A DNA stretch of 42,837 nt from Fusobacteriaceae bacterium (GCA_031289425.1 JAITPM010000109.1:1-42837); one strand, 5' to 3'; positions 33,661-42,502 are shown, numbered from the stretch's first letter. Program-made: numbers and translations. Notes: a model not told the origin generated them from the sequence alone.

Positions 33661-35802
33661 TTAGAATTGATATTTAAATCCTACGTAATAGCTTCTTGCA
33701 TAAGCAGGGTCGTATGAATAACCATTAGATGAATCATAACTTACAACATCGTAATATTTTTTATCAAATATATTATTTACTCCGGCATGAATATTTAGAC
33801 CTTTTACAGGTTCATAGTTTATTCTTGCGTTTGCTACCACATGTGCATTCTTCTTTCCACCTTCATTTTGATTATTTAAATACGCAGCACTATTATATAT
33901 GATATCTGCTCCAAGACTAAGTTTTGAAGTTATTCTATAGCTTGCACCTAGAGCAAATTTGTGTTCAGGAACAAGTGCTATTTTATTACCGGCTAAATTG
34001 AAACCTCTATCAAAACCACGTTTTACTTTAGCATTTACATAGCTATAGCTCTCTTTAAATGTAAATTTATTTAAATGTTGTTCTGCAAATAATTCAAGTC
34101 CAAATCTTTCTGTTTTATCTAGGTTTATGATTATAATTTCACTCATACCTGCTGTATGTGCTGAACTTCTTATTTCGTCTTTTGTAACGGTGTAATATGC
34201 AGTTGCTCCCAAATAAGTAGAGCCAACATAATCTTTTATACCTATTTCAATACTATTAAAAGTTTCAGATTTCAAATCATTTAGATAATATTCGCCTGTT
34301 ACTCCATCCCTATTTGTAAGAAGCGCTGGAGCAGGAGAAGTGAATCCCCTTTCATATTTTATATAGGCATTTCCAGTATCAGAATATAACCAATTCAAGG
34401 CAAGCTCTGCCGCAAAATTGTCTTCTTTTACCTTATGATTAAGATAATGTGGAACAGGAGTGGGACTAATATGTGCCATTACCATTCCATCCATAGGCGG
34501 TATAGTAGGAGCTGACATCCATACTGTACCATTAGTAGTAGCCAAAGCCAATCTTTCTAAATCATAGTTAGCTATTTCATATCTTATTCCTTGGATAAAT
34601 TCTAATGAATTATGTTTGTATGTATTCAATAAAAATGCACTTAATGTTTTTTTCCTTAGATTAATATCATTCATAGTACCGATTTCCATATCAGTGATGA
34701 CACTAACTCTTGGGGTCATAATCTCTACATCACGTGATTTTATAGCTTGATTCATTGTTCTAGTCAACTTATTGTTTATATAGTCTACACCAAAAACTAG
34801 GGAGCTTCCTTCACCATATGAACGTTTTAATTTCCCTTTTATGCCTTTTTTATCATCATCAAAATGGGCAATCATATCAAAACTTTCATCAGGTATAGCA
34901 TAAGAATTTTTAAAAGTTATTTTTGTTGTTTGAACAAACCCCAATAGACTAAGTTCCAAATTGTCAGTAACCTTATTTCTATAATCTATTGTATACGCAT
35001 CTTTATCTGTAGATAAAGTATACTTTTCATCTGGGAATAGACCACTTTGTCTTCTGTCATCTTTTATTTCTGATTCAGAAAGAGAGCCTGGTATTTCCAT
35101 TTCATTATCAAATTTTTCATATTTGAGCCCAATACTTTGTGTATCTGATATTTGATAGTTTAATTTTCCTTGGAAGAAATCAGATTTATCTTCATTATAC
35201 TTCCTATATCCTTTAATATTGTTTTTTGTATAGGCTAAATCTACATCTAATTTGCCAAATGTATATCCGGCAGAAAGATCAAATTTATTTCCATTATAAT
35301 TTCCAAAGTCGTAACCAACACCATATCTAGGTCCTTTTCTTTTTTTTGTAATTATATTAACTACTCCACCGGAGGTTCCACTACCGTATAATACTGCTCC
35401 GCCACCGGGAATCACCTCTATTCTTTCTATATTATCTACAGGAACTGTATTTATAGCACTTGATATCATAGAAGTATCCAAGGAATTAGCCGGAACACCG
35501 TCTATCAATATTTGTACATTGTTTTTAGCATTTTCTCCTTGAGCTCTCATATCTATTATGGGCATACCCATTTGATAATTTATGTTTACAGCGGGAATAT
35601 CTCTCAATACTTCCTCCACAGTCTTATAATGCTTCTCCTCTATTTCCTTAGCCGTTACAACCACAGGAGAACTAGCGACATCTCTTACACTTTCCTCAAA
35701 TCCCGTAGTAGAATAAATAACACTATTCCCAAGCTCCACATTTTGACTTCCATACGCTACACCTGCTGCTATTAATGACAAAACACATAATTTTTTTAAC
35801 AT
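33661..35802 (-). CDS. hmuR: TonB-dependent outer-membrane heme receptor
   Basis: A 713-residue outer-membrane receptor. The signal peptide MLKKLCVLSLIAAGVAYGS is followed by a TonB-box region near SVIYSTTGFEE, a plug domain (PVVVTAKEIEEKHYKTVEEV through VNIITKK, about 45-160) and a 22-strand barrel ending in YYVGFKYQF with the terminal phenylalanine needed for outer-membrane assembly. FTSPAPALLTNRDG in the barrel occupies the place of the FRAP box of heme receptors but does not match it exactly, so the heme assignment leans on the operon. A His- and Pro-containing loop near residue 430-460 (MVMAHISPTPVPHYLNHK) may face the ligand. It requires the TonB/ExbB/ExbD complex encoded in the divergent operon. 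Confidence 0.92.
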   Translation of the reverse strand: MLKKLCVLSLIAAGVAYGSQNVELGNSVIYSTTGFEESVRDVASSPVVVTAKEIEEKHYKTVEEVLRDIPAVNINYQMGMPIIDMRAQGENAKNNVQILIDGVPANSLDTSMISSAINTVPVDNIERIEVIPGGGAVLYGSGTSGGVVNIITKKRKGPRYGVGYDFGNYNGNKFDLSAGYTFGKLDVDLAYTKNNIKGYRKYNEDKSDFFQGKLNYQISDTQSIGLKYEKFDNEMEIPGSLSESEIKDDRRQSGLFPDEKYTLSTDKDAYTIDYRNKVTDNLELSLLGFVQTTKITFKNSYAIPDESFDMIAHFDDDKKGIKGKLKRSYGEGSSLVFGVDYINNKLTRTMNQAIKSRDVEIMTPRVSVITDMEIGTMNDINLRKKTLSAFLLNTYKHNSLEFIQGIRYEIANYDLERLALATTNGTVWMSAPTIPPMDGMVMAHISPTPVPHYLNHKVKEDNFAAELALNWLYSDTGNAYIKYERGFTSPAPALLTNRDGVTGEYYLNDLKSETFNSIEIGIKDYVGSTYLGATAYYTVTKDEIRSSAHTAGMSEIIIINLDKTERFGLELFAEQHLNKFTFKESYSYVNAKVKRGFDRGFNLAGNKIALVPEHKFALGASYRITSKLSLGADIIYNSAAYLNNQNEGGKKNAHVVANARINYEPVKGLNIHAGVNNIFDKKYYDVVSYDSSNGYSYDPAYARSYYVGFKYQF

Positions 35803-35829
35803 AATAAAATCCTCTCTTTCTTTTAGTTT

Positions 35830-37098
35830 TTATTTTTTCATAGTTTTTTCCAAAATATATATAATAACCTCACTCGATATATTATTTCCCCAAAAAATTC
35901 CATCCTTTGTAAGTTGATAGGATTTTTCATCTTCCCTTATAAAATCATTATCTTTATATATATTCATTTTTTCTACAAATAAACTATACTCTTCTTCTGT
36001 CAAAAATTTTTTAATATCACTTTTTAAGATATTTGGAAATTGCATAACCCCCGATAATCTAGAAAACCTATTACTAAACTCATTGTATTTCATAAAAAAG
36101 GACATGTCCTTATTCATATTAAAAATCCCTATATTCCCAACAGCTCCCCCGGCTCCCATACCAATAGGAAACGTATCCCCACCGGTATTTCTGACCTTTA
36201 TGTATTTATAATTATCACCTGCTTTCCTAGCAATTTTCGTAAGCTCCAAAATATAATAATTTTCATCATTCAGCATCTCATCCACAAAAGCTCTGTACAA
36301 AACGTAATCCTTTTTTACATCATCACTAATAGTTGTAGTGTTCTCCTTTATGTCCTTTGATAATCTTGACCCTTCATGAACCATCAGAGAATAAAAACTT
36401 ACACTGCTTATTTTTAATTTTTTTAGAATTCTGGCATCTTCTATCACCTCTTCTATAGTCTCGTTTGGAAAATTATATATGATATCTACACAAACATCTC
36501 CGTTGAATTTTTCCTGTAAATTTTTTAATTTTTCAATTGCTATATTTTTAGTAAAAGTCCTGTTATAAAATATTCTGCCAGTATCTGAAAACGTCTGTAT
36601 CCCTACACTAAGCCTATTCACCCCATATTTCATCATTATTTGCAATTTCTCATCAGTCAGATTATGTAGTGTCGTCTCAAATGTAAATTCATAGTTATCT
36701 GCAAGATTTACATTTTTTTGTACAGCGCTTAAAATTTTTTTCAACTGGTCTTTTTTATATACAGTAGGTGTCCCACCTCCAAAAAAAATAACATCAAACT
36801 TGCTTTTCTTAAAATAATTGGTCTGTCCATATTTATTAAATTCTGATACCATATAATCCGCATATGGCTCCAAACTTCCGTCTATTTGTTTTCTGTTCAT
36901 ATTACAAAATGAGCAGATTTTATCACAAAAAGGCGTATGCACATATATTGTCCTTTGAATATTATTAGGTTCTTCATCCAAAAATTTTAGGAATTCTTCT
37001 TTGCTTGATTTTTTTATTTCAACATATTTTCCTATAATGCTGTTGCTATCGTGATGTGATTTTTGCCTTTTGGAAAATTTGTTTAATATTCTATCCAT
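35830..37098 (-). CDS. hmuW: Radical-SAM heme-utilisation enzyme (HmuW/HutW/ChuW family)
   Basis: A 422-residue HemN-like radical-SAM protein. The [4Fe-4S] motif CDKICSFC (CX3CX2C, about residues 58-65) and the SAM-binding FFGGGTPT (about 105-112) are intact. ChuW/HutW/HmuW enzymes open heme without oxygen to an anaerobilin-type linear tetrapyrrole, freeing iron; this fits an anaerobic fusobacterium. They are distinguished from coproporphyrinogen oxidase HemN by gene context, and here the gene heads the heme import operon with a flavodoxin diverging from it. AGGGAGG lies upstream of the ATG. Its candidate promoter gives a leader of about 180 bases. Confidence 0.9.
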   Translation of the reverse strand: MDRILNKFSKRQKSHHDSNSIIGKYVEIKKSSKEEFLKFLDEEPNNIQRTIYVHTPFCDKICSFCNMNRKQIDGSLEPYADYMVSEFNKYGQTNYFKKSKFDVIFFGGGTPTVYKKDQLKKILSAVQKNVNLADNYEFTFETTLHNLTDEKLQIMMKYGVNRLSVGIQTFSDTGRIFYNRTFTKNIAIEKLKNLQEKFNGDVCVDIIYNFPNETIEEVIEDARILKKLKISSVSFYSLMVHEGSRLSKDIKENTTTISDDVKKDYVLYRAFVDEMLNDENYYILELTKIARKAGDNYKYIKVRNTGGDTFPIGMGAGGAVGNIGIFNMNKDMSFFMKYNEFSNRFSRLSGVMQFPNILKSDIKKFLTEEEYSLFVEKMNIYKDNDFIREDEKSYQLTKDGIFWGNNISSEVIIYILEKTMKK

Positions 37099-37200
37099 AA
37101 GTAAAAATAATTCCTCCCTGATATTATATCAATTTTTTACCATATATTTATATTTTATTTTTATTTAGAAATATATTTAAAATTATTAGTTAATATTTTT

Positions 37201-37217
37201 TATTTGAAATTCAAATA
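37201..37217. promoter_or_regulatory. Perfect palindrome, candidate operator
   Basis: TATTTGAAATTCAAATA is an 8-1-8 perfect inverted repeat in the middle of the divergent heme control region, inside the hmuW leader. Size and position fit a regulator site; the protein is unknown, and a Fur-type iron regulator is the obvious candidate. Confidence 0.45.
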
Positions 37218-37282
37218 TAATAATAATTTTTAATATGTATAACTAAATATTAGAAAATATAATTTTTATATGAATACGATAT

Positions 37283-37311
37283 ATATTAATATTTTTGTTC
37301 GATTTTGTCAA
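37283..37311 (-). promoter_or_regulatory. Candidate promoter of the hmuW operon
   Basis: On the minus strand a perfect TTGACA (37306-37311) lies 17 bases before TAATAT (37283-37288, four of six). The start of transcription would be near 37276, leaving a leader of about 180 bases that contains the palindrome at 37201. Confidence 0.55.
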
Positions 37312-37332
37312 GCAAAATATTATTATTAACTA

Positions 37333-37400
37333 AATAATTTGAATTATTAATTATTCTATTTAAAAAATAATTTGACTTATTAAATATTTTTTATTATAAT
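37333..37400 (+). promoter_or_regulatory. Promoter of the hmuF-tonB operon with duplicated operator motif
   Basis: TTGACT (37372-37377) and TATAAT (37395-37400) are separated by 17 bases, a near-perfect promoter. The sequence AATAATTTGAATTATT (37333-37348, a perfect 7-2-7 inverted repeat) recurs as AATAATTTGACTTATT at 37366-37381, covering the -35 box. The copies start 33 bases apart, about three helical turns, which suits a repressor gripping both sites. Iron control by a Fur-type protein is a reasonable inference from the genes served. Confidence 0.65.
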
Positions 37401-37447
37401 CTATATCATATAAAATTTATTAGTAAAATTCATAGGAGAATGATAAA

Positions 37448-37957
37448 ATGAAAGTACTTATTACTTATTCAACACTTACCGGAAACACAAAAAAAATTGC
37501 AAATTCTGTTAAGGATGCGATACAAAATGCAGATTTATTGGATATTTCTGAAGTTAATACATTGGATTATGACCTTATTATAATCGGAACATGGATAGAT
37601 AAAGGGTCAGCAGATAATAAAGCTCTTAATTTCATAAAAACTATTAAAAATAAGAAAACAGCCTTTTTTTTTACTTTGGGAGCTTATGCCAATTCTGAAC
37701 ACTCAAAAAATTGTAATAATAAGATTACAGAAATTTTAAAAGAAAATAACAATGAGGTTATCGGTTCTTTCCATTGTCAAGGTGCAATAGACCCAAAACT
37801 AATAGAACAAATGAAAAAAATGTTTCCTGCGGATCATCACCATGGTGCAAATCCCGAAAGCCTCAAAAGATGGGGAGACGCCAGTACACACCCGGATGTC
37901 AATGATGAACGGAATGCCAAAGAATATTTTGAAAATTTGATAAAAAAACTAGGATGA
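37448..37957 (+). CDS. hmuF: Flavodoxin, probable electron donor for heme opening
   Basis: A 169-residue flavodoxin-fold protein. The FMN phosphate loop STLTGNTKKIA (about residues 8-18) is intact and GTWIDKG (about 57-63) marks the second FMN loop. The C-terminal tail (PADHHHGANPESLKRWGDAS) is characteristic of the heme-associated flavodoxins described beside HmuW in fusobacteria, which pass electrons to the radical-SAM enzyme. The three consecutive histidines could bind metal or heme (inference). It opens the rightward operon, transcribed divergently from hmuW, and its stop overlaps the next start (ATGA). AGGAG lies upstream of the ATG. Confidence 0.88.
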   Translation: MKVLITYSTLTGNTKKIANSVKDAIQNADLLDISEVNTLDYDLIIIGTWIDKGSADNKALNFIKTIKNKKTAFFFTLGAYANSEHSKNCNNKITEILKENNNEVIGSFHCQGAIDPKLIEQMKKMFPADHHHGANPESLKRWGDASTHPDVNDERNAKEYFENLIKKLG

Positions 37958-38334
37958 AATCTATTATGAAAAAATATTGCTTTATTATTTTAGGAAGTAT
38001 TTCTTTATTTTTAGGAATATTAGGGATTTTCCTGCCCGTATTGCCTACAACTCCTTTTTTGTTATTAAGTGCATTTTTATTTGGAAAATCTTCTAAAAAA
38101 TGTTATGATTTTATTATAAACAATAAAATATTCGGTAAATATATAGATGATTATATGACTCACAAAGGAATTACCAAAAAAAATAAAATAATTGCGATTT
38201 GCTTTTTAGCATTAACTTTGGGTTTTTCAGCTTATAAAATGCATAATTTATATGGTCGAATTTTTTTATTAATTGTGTTTTTAGGCGTAACAATACATAT
38301 TTTAAAATTAAAAACAATTGATACTGATAGATAA
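37954..38334 (+). CDS. DUF454 (YbaN-like) small inner-membrane protein
   Basis: A 126-residue membrane protein with the DUF454 signature: SLFLGILGIFLPVLPTTPFLLLSAFLF near the N-terminus, then KSSKKCYDFIINNKIFGKYI. Three transmembrane helices are likely (about 8-40, 75-90 and 95-112). Its function is unknown; homologues are often found beside heme and iron genes. The ATG overlaps the flavodoxin TGA by four bases, implying coupled translation. A second ATG 12 bases later (37966) is an alternative start with a slightly clearer AGGA upstream. The next gene, exbB, begins 18 bases downstream. Confidence 0.85.
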   Translation: MKSIMKKYCFIILGSISLFLGILGIFLPVLPTTPFLLLSAFLFGKSSKKCYDFIINNKIFGKYIDDYMTHKGITKKNKIIAICFLALTLGFSAYKMHNLYGRIFLLIVFLGVTIHILKLKTIDTDR

Positions 38335-38352
38335 AAAATTTAGGAGGAAATA

Positions 38353-38961
38353 ATGTTTTATTATATGGAGGTTGGGGGATTTTTAATGTGGATATTATTA
38401 GCAATGTCTATCATATCCCTAGGAATAATTTTAGAAAGAGTGACCTTTTTTATTAGGAATGAAAAATCCCATAACAAATTATTTAAATCTGAAATAATCA
38501 TGGCTTTAGCAGAAAATAATAAAGATAAAGCCATAGAATTATGCAGACATGAAAAAAATTCTATCGGAATTTCAATAAAAAAATTTTTATTAAGGTGTAA
38601 AAACGGAAAAGATTTTCATCACTATGAGCAACTTATTAAAGAAATAGAAATAGAAGAAATAGGTAAATTGGAATCAAGACTGCATGTTTTAGCTATCGCC
38701 GGATATATAGCTCCAATGATAGGTCTTCTTGGTACTGTAGTTGGTATGATTGATGCCTTTACAAATCTATCGAAATTCGGTGCCGGAGACCCGGCAATAG
38801 TGGCTGATGGTATTTCAAAGGCACTTATAACTACCGCAGCCGGACTTTCTATTGCTATTCCCTCTATTGTAGTATATAATTTACTCAACAAAAAAATTGA
38901 AAGTATAGAAGATGAAATAGACAAAATTGCTACCAGCATCATTGATATCATAAGGGAATAG
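38353..38961 (+). CDS. exbB: Proton-channel subunit ExbB
   Basis: A 202-residue MotA/TolQ/ExbB-family inner-membrane protein. It has one helix at the N-terminus (GGFLMWILLAMSIISLGIIL), a cytoplasmic loop and two helices near the C-terminus, including GLLGTVVGMIDAFTNLSKFG and ISKALITTAAGLSIAIPSIV, the pore-lining hallmarks of the family. With ExbD it uses the proton gradient to energise TonB. AGGAGG lies six bases before the ATG. Context with exbD and tonB, next to a TonB receptor, favours ExbB over TolQ. Confidence 0.93.
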   Translation: MFYYMEVGGFLMWILLAMSIISLGIILERVTFFIRNEKSHNKLFKSEIIMALAENNKDKAIELCRHEKNSIGISIKKFLLRCKNGKDFHHYEQLIKEIEIEEIGKLESRLHVLAIAGYIAPMIGLLGTVVGMIDAFTNLSKFGAGDPAIVADGISKALITTAAGLSIAIPSIVVYNLLNKKIESIEDEIDKIATSIIDIIRE

Positions 38962-38972
38962 GGTGAAGGGAT

Positions 38973-39362
38973 ATGATAAAAAGAAGGGAAAAAAGGAAAC
39001 TCATGGCCTTAGACTTGACTCCTCTTATAGATGTAGTGTTTCAATTGTTGATATTCTTCATGATTTCGACTACATTTAATAAATTTGGCAATATAGCTAT
39101 TCAATTACCCAGTTCTGAAATAGTAGAAAAATCTGAAAAGATTTCTTTGGAAATAATAATAGATAGAAATGGCAATTATTATGCTTTGATAGATAATAAA
39201 AGCCAAGAAATAACTTTGGATGACCTGGATAAGATTTTGGATGGAGTCAAGGATGTCTCTATTTCGGCTGATAAAGATTTACAATATCATATTATAACTG
39301 ACCTCATTGGAAAAATAAAAAAACACGGGGTAGAGAATTTATCACTCAATTTAAAAGAATAA
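38973..39362 (+). CDS. exbD: Proton-channel subunit ExbD
   Basis: A 129-residue ExbD/TolR-family protein with a short cytoplasmic N-terminus and one transmembrane helix, MALDLTPLIDVVFQLLIFF, containing the essential proton-carrying aspartate (LIDVVFQ). The small periplasmic domain (about 50-129) ends in LIGKIKKHGVENLSLNLKE. It works with ExbB as the motor for TonB. It starts 11 bases after exbB with GGTGAAGGG upstream. Confidence 0.93.
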   Translation: MIKRREKRKLMALDLTPLIDVVFQLLIFFMISTTFNKFGNIAIQLPSSEIVEKSEKISLEIIIDRNGNYYALIDNKSQEITLDDLDKILDGVKDVSISADKDLQYHIITDLIGKIKKHGVENLSLNLKE

Positions 39363-39386
39363 ATCATATTTGGTAAAGGAAAGTAT

Positions 39387-40091
39387 ATGAAATTTTTTAT
39401 TATATCAATAATTTTACATATTTTTATATTTTTAAAGATGGATTATAGATTTGGAAATGGTACAATTGGCGATAAAATTATACAAGTACCCATCACTTTT
39501 AATGTACAAAATGCTCCTGTTGTAGATGAAATAAATAATGATGTTCAAAATCAAGAAAACACAAATGATTCTGCCGAAGAAAAAGTAGAAGAAGAAATAG
39601 AAATAAAAGTATCTGAAATAAAGGACGAAATACCGAAACAGGTTGAGACAAAAAAAGATAAAGTTCCTATACCCAAAAAGAAAATAGTAAAAAAAGAAAA
39701 AACTGAAAATGTCCTGGATAACAAAAAAATCTCTGATGATTCAAGAGGCCTTAATGAAAATAAAAACTTTATATCAAATGGAAACGGTGGCTATACTGCC
39801 CTATCCCCAGCAGGAATAACATACAGAATAATCCGACAATCTGATCCTTCCTATCCAGTAAAAGCAGAACAAATGCGCTATCAAAGAAATGTTTCTGTGA
39901 CTGCAAAATTTTTAGTAGGATTTGATGGAAATATAGAAAATATACAGATTGTTAATGGAAATAAGGTATTGGGGTTTGATGATGAAGTTATTTCTGCTTT
40001 AAGAAAATGGAAATTTAGTCCGATTTATTATAAAAATATAAGCATAAAGGTGTATTTTACCAAAACATTTGTGTTTAAACCCAAAAAATAA
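39387..40091 (+). CDS. tonB: TonB energy-transducing protein
   Basis: A 234-residue TonB. It has an N-terminal signal-anchor helix (FFIISIILHIFIFL), a periplasm-spanning charged linker (about 50-115) rich in Glu and Lys with few of the usual Pro-Glu/Pro-Lys repeats, and a C-terminal TonB domain (about 145-234: SYPVKAEQMRYQRNVSVTAK, FDGNIENIQIVNG, VISALRKWKFSP). The helix keeps a histidine (H11) as in other TonB anchors. It contacts the TonB box of the heme receptor. It is the last gene of the operon; a terminator lies about 40 bases downstream. Confidence 0.93.
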   Translation: MKFFIISIILHIFIFLKMDYRFGNGTIGDKIIQVPITFNVQNAPVVDEINNDVQNQENTNDSAEEKVEEEIEIKVSEIKDEIPKQVETKKDKVPIPKKKIVKKEKTENVLDNKKISDDSRGLNENKNFISNGNGGYTALSPAGITYRIIRQSDPSYPVKAEQMRYQRNVSVTAKFLVGFDGNIENIQIVNGNKVLGFDDEVISALRKWKFSPIYYKNISIKVYFTKTFVFKPKK

Positions 40092-40129
40092 CAGATATTT
40101 GTTATTATAATTACATAATAGAATAAAAT

Positions 40130-40152
40130 GGTTCTTTATAGAACCTTTTTTT
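40130..40152 (+). terminator. Rho-independent terminator of the tonB operon
   Basis: A perfect 6-base-pair stem GGTTCT / AGAACC with a TTAT loop is followed by seven T residues. Confidence 0.9.
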
Positions 40153-40424
40153 ATTAGTAGAACCTTATTATATAACTCCTTTACTATACAATTTCTTATT
40201 TTAATAAGCTTTATTATATTTTTTTATAAATTTCTTAAAAAAAATTTATAATGATTTTTTCCCAAAATTTCTATGTTTTATTCATATTTTTCAATTTCAA
40301 AAAATATAATGCTTTACGATTTTGCAAAAATATAGTATGTTATTGTTATAAAAGAGTCACCTAAATATTTAAAAAAAATACTAAATTATTGTGAACATAA
40401 ATAAAACGAAAAATGGAGGAATCT
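40153..40424. other. AT-rich intergenic region before the MORN-repeat gene
   Basis: It contains an all-A/T inverted repeat (TTATAAATTT / AAATTTATAA, 40224-40251) with an eight-base loop, and a weak candidate promoter (TTGCAA at 40322, TATAAA at 40347, spacing 19). I see no RNA gene or operator I can support. Confidence 0.35.
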
Positions 40425-42302
40425 ATGAAAAAAGTAATATTTTTATTTTTAATGATTAGCATTATTGTTTTTAGTAGAGAAATATCGGATGGTCAAGTTC
40501 AGTATCGAAATGGAGCATATTATAAAAGTGATGAATCAGTGCCATACACCGGGATTATAAAAGGATATTATGATAGTGGTGCAGTTGAATTTGAATTCAA
40601 TATCAGAAACGGCATTAAAAACGGATTAGAGAAAGAATATTATTCTAACGGACAATTAAAAATAACATCTAATTTCAAAAATGGAAAAAGAAATGGATTA
40701 TATAAGAAATATTACGAAAATGGTAAATTGAATCTTTCGTCTAATTACAAAGATGGATATAAAAATGGAAAAGAAATATTATATAACTCCAATGAAAAAA
40801 AAGAAGAAGAAACTACTTATCAAAATGGTAATAAAAACGGGATACATAGAGAATATTATTCTGATGGTAAAATAAGCAGTGAAACAAATTATGTAAATGG
40901 CTCTCCAAAGGGAAGACATAAGAGGTATTGGGAAAATGGTAAATTAAGTGGTATATACGAATATAGTGGTGATTCTTGGTCTCTTAGAACAATAAAAGAA
41001 TATAACCGTAAGGGAAAAAAGATTAAAGATAATTCTGACTATTATAAAAATTCTAGTAAATCCAGTAAAAATGTTGAGAAATATCAGAAAATTGGAGGAT
41101 TGCTTTATAGAGAAGGGTCTTCAGCACCGTATACCGGAATAGCTAAGGCGACAAATAATTCTGGTAAAATAGAATCAAAAGCTAGATACAGCAATGGAAT
41201 ATTAAATGGGGACTATGTAATATACCATGACAATGGAAAAGTAAGTGAAAGAGGAACTTTCAAAAATGGTAAAAGAACCGGAATACTTAAAACATATTAT
41301 GAAAATGGAATATTACAATCTGAAAAAAATTATAAAGATGGTAATTATGATGGATTTGTAAAGACATACTATGAAAATAAAAAATTGCAATTGGAAGAAC
41401 TCTATAGTTACGGTAAACTCAATGGAAGTAGAAAAGAATATTATATAGACGGAAAACCACGTCAAATCCATAATTTCTTAAATGGGCAATTGGATGGAAA
41501 ATGGAGCGAATACTATATGAGTGGTCAATTAAAGGCCGAAAGAACTTATAAAAATGGTAAACTCAATGGAAAAGAAAAAAAATACTACGATAATGGAAAT
41601 CTTCAATCAGAAAACAATTGGAAAGACGGTAATCCTGATGGTGCATTCATCCAATATAGTGAAGATAAAAGTGTAGTTACAAAGGTAGAAAATAATAATA
41701 ACACATTGACAAGAATCATAGATGAAAATCAAACCCAACGCAAAGATGATGGACTACTTTATCAACTATATGAATCTGAGCCATATACAGGTATTATGTA
41801 TAGTATCGGTGATTATGAAAGTTATAGAGCTGATATAAAAAACGGAAAACTTGACGGCGCATATAGAACATACTATGGAAGTGGTGAAATTGAAAATATA
41901 ACTTATTACAAAAATGGATTAAAAAATGGTAATGAGAAAGGATATTATGATTATGGAAACATTAAAATGTCGAGAACTTGGGTAAATGGTAATCTTAATG
42001 GTATAGAAAAAAGTTATCATTACAACGGTAAGGTAGAATCAACAATTCTTTGGAGAAATGGTAAAAAGGAAGGGCTAGAAAAAGAATATTATGAAAATGG
42101 TAAATTATATCGAGAAATAGCATATAAAAATGGAAATCCTAATGGAATCTCCAGAGGATATCACAGTAATGGTCGTCTTTATTATCTAGGAAGTTATAAA
42201 AATGGAAACAGGGTAGGAAGTTTTAAAGAATACGATGAAGATGGTCAATTATATTCAGATGTACTGTATAAGGATGGATATCCTATAAAACGAATAAAGT
42301 AA
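40425..42302 (+). CDS. Secreted MORN-type repeat protein with three super-modules
   Basis: A 625-residue protein. The signal peptide MKKVIFLFLMISIIVFS is followed by about 20 repeats of 21-23 residues of the MORN_2/YwqK type, such as 'KYYENGKLNLSSNYKDGYKNG'. These form three super-modules, each opening with an L/V-Y-x(n)-PYTGI motif (PYTGI at residues 40, 235 and 453). Such repeats build an elongated beta-sheet; fusobacteria carry many of these proteins in their envelopes, of unknown function. No cysteine or lipobox is visible after the signal. I set the start at the ATG at 40425: the GGAGG ribosome site (40415-40419) overlaps the earlier in-frame ATG at 40413, which therefore cannot use it. 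Confidence 0.88.
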   Translation: MKKVIFLFLMISIIVFSREISDGQVQYRNGAYYKSDESVPYTGIIKGYYDSGAVEFEFNIRNGIKNGLEKEYYSNGQLKITSNFKNGKRNGLYKKYYENGKLNLSSNYKDGYKNGKEILYNSNEKKEEETTYQNGNKNGIHREYYSDGKISSETNYVNGSPKGRHKRYWENGKLSGIYEYSGDSWSLRTIKEYNRKGKKIKDNSDYYKNSSKSSKNVEKYQKIGGLLYREGSSAPYTGIAKATNNSGKIESKARYSNGILNGDYVIYHDNGKVSERGTFKNGKRTGILKTYYENGILQSEKNYKDGNYDGFVKTYYENKKLQLEELYSYGKLNGSRKEYYIDGKPRQIHNFLNGQLDGKWSEYYMSGQLKAERTYKNGKLNGKEKKYYDNGNLQSENNWKDGNPDGAFIQYSEDKSVVTKVENNNNTLTRIIDENQTQRKDDGLLYQLYESEPYTGIMYSIGDYESYRADIKNGKLDGAYRTYYGSGEIENITYYKNGLKNGNEKGYYDYGNIKMSRTWVNGNLNGIEKSYHYNGKVESTILWRNGKKEGLEKEYYENGKLYREIAYKNGNPNGISRGYHSNGRLYYLGSYKNGNRVGSFKEYDEDGQLYSDVLYKDGYPIKRIK

Positions 42303-42328
42303 GCTTGATTTAAAAACATATTCTTAAT

Positions 42329-42367
42329 AAGGAAATGGTGGCGCCAAAAACCCATTATTTCCTTTTT
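42329..42367 (+). terminator. Terminator of the MORN-repeat gene
   Basis: AAGGAAAT pairs with ATTTCCTT around a loop that itself contains the 8-base palindrome TGGCGCCA, and a five-T run follows. It begins 27 bases after the stop codon. Confidence 0.7.
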
Positions 42368-42418
42368 AGGGTTATGTAATCTATAAAGAATATTCCATAA
42401 TAATCAAAAAATTAATAT

Positions 42419-42447
42419 TTGACATTTAAATATAAATGCTATATAAT
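42419..42447 (+). promoter_or_regulatory. Perfect consensus promoter
   Basis: TTGACA and TATAAT are both exact and separated by 17 bases, the textbook sigma-70 promoter. It drives the gene beginning at 42503, whose AGGAG ribosome site is at 42492-42496. Confidence 0.85.
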
Positions 42448-42502
42448 AGTTCTGATATCAAAGCATTTTTTTGAAGATAAATAATAATATTAGGAGAAAT
42501 TG

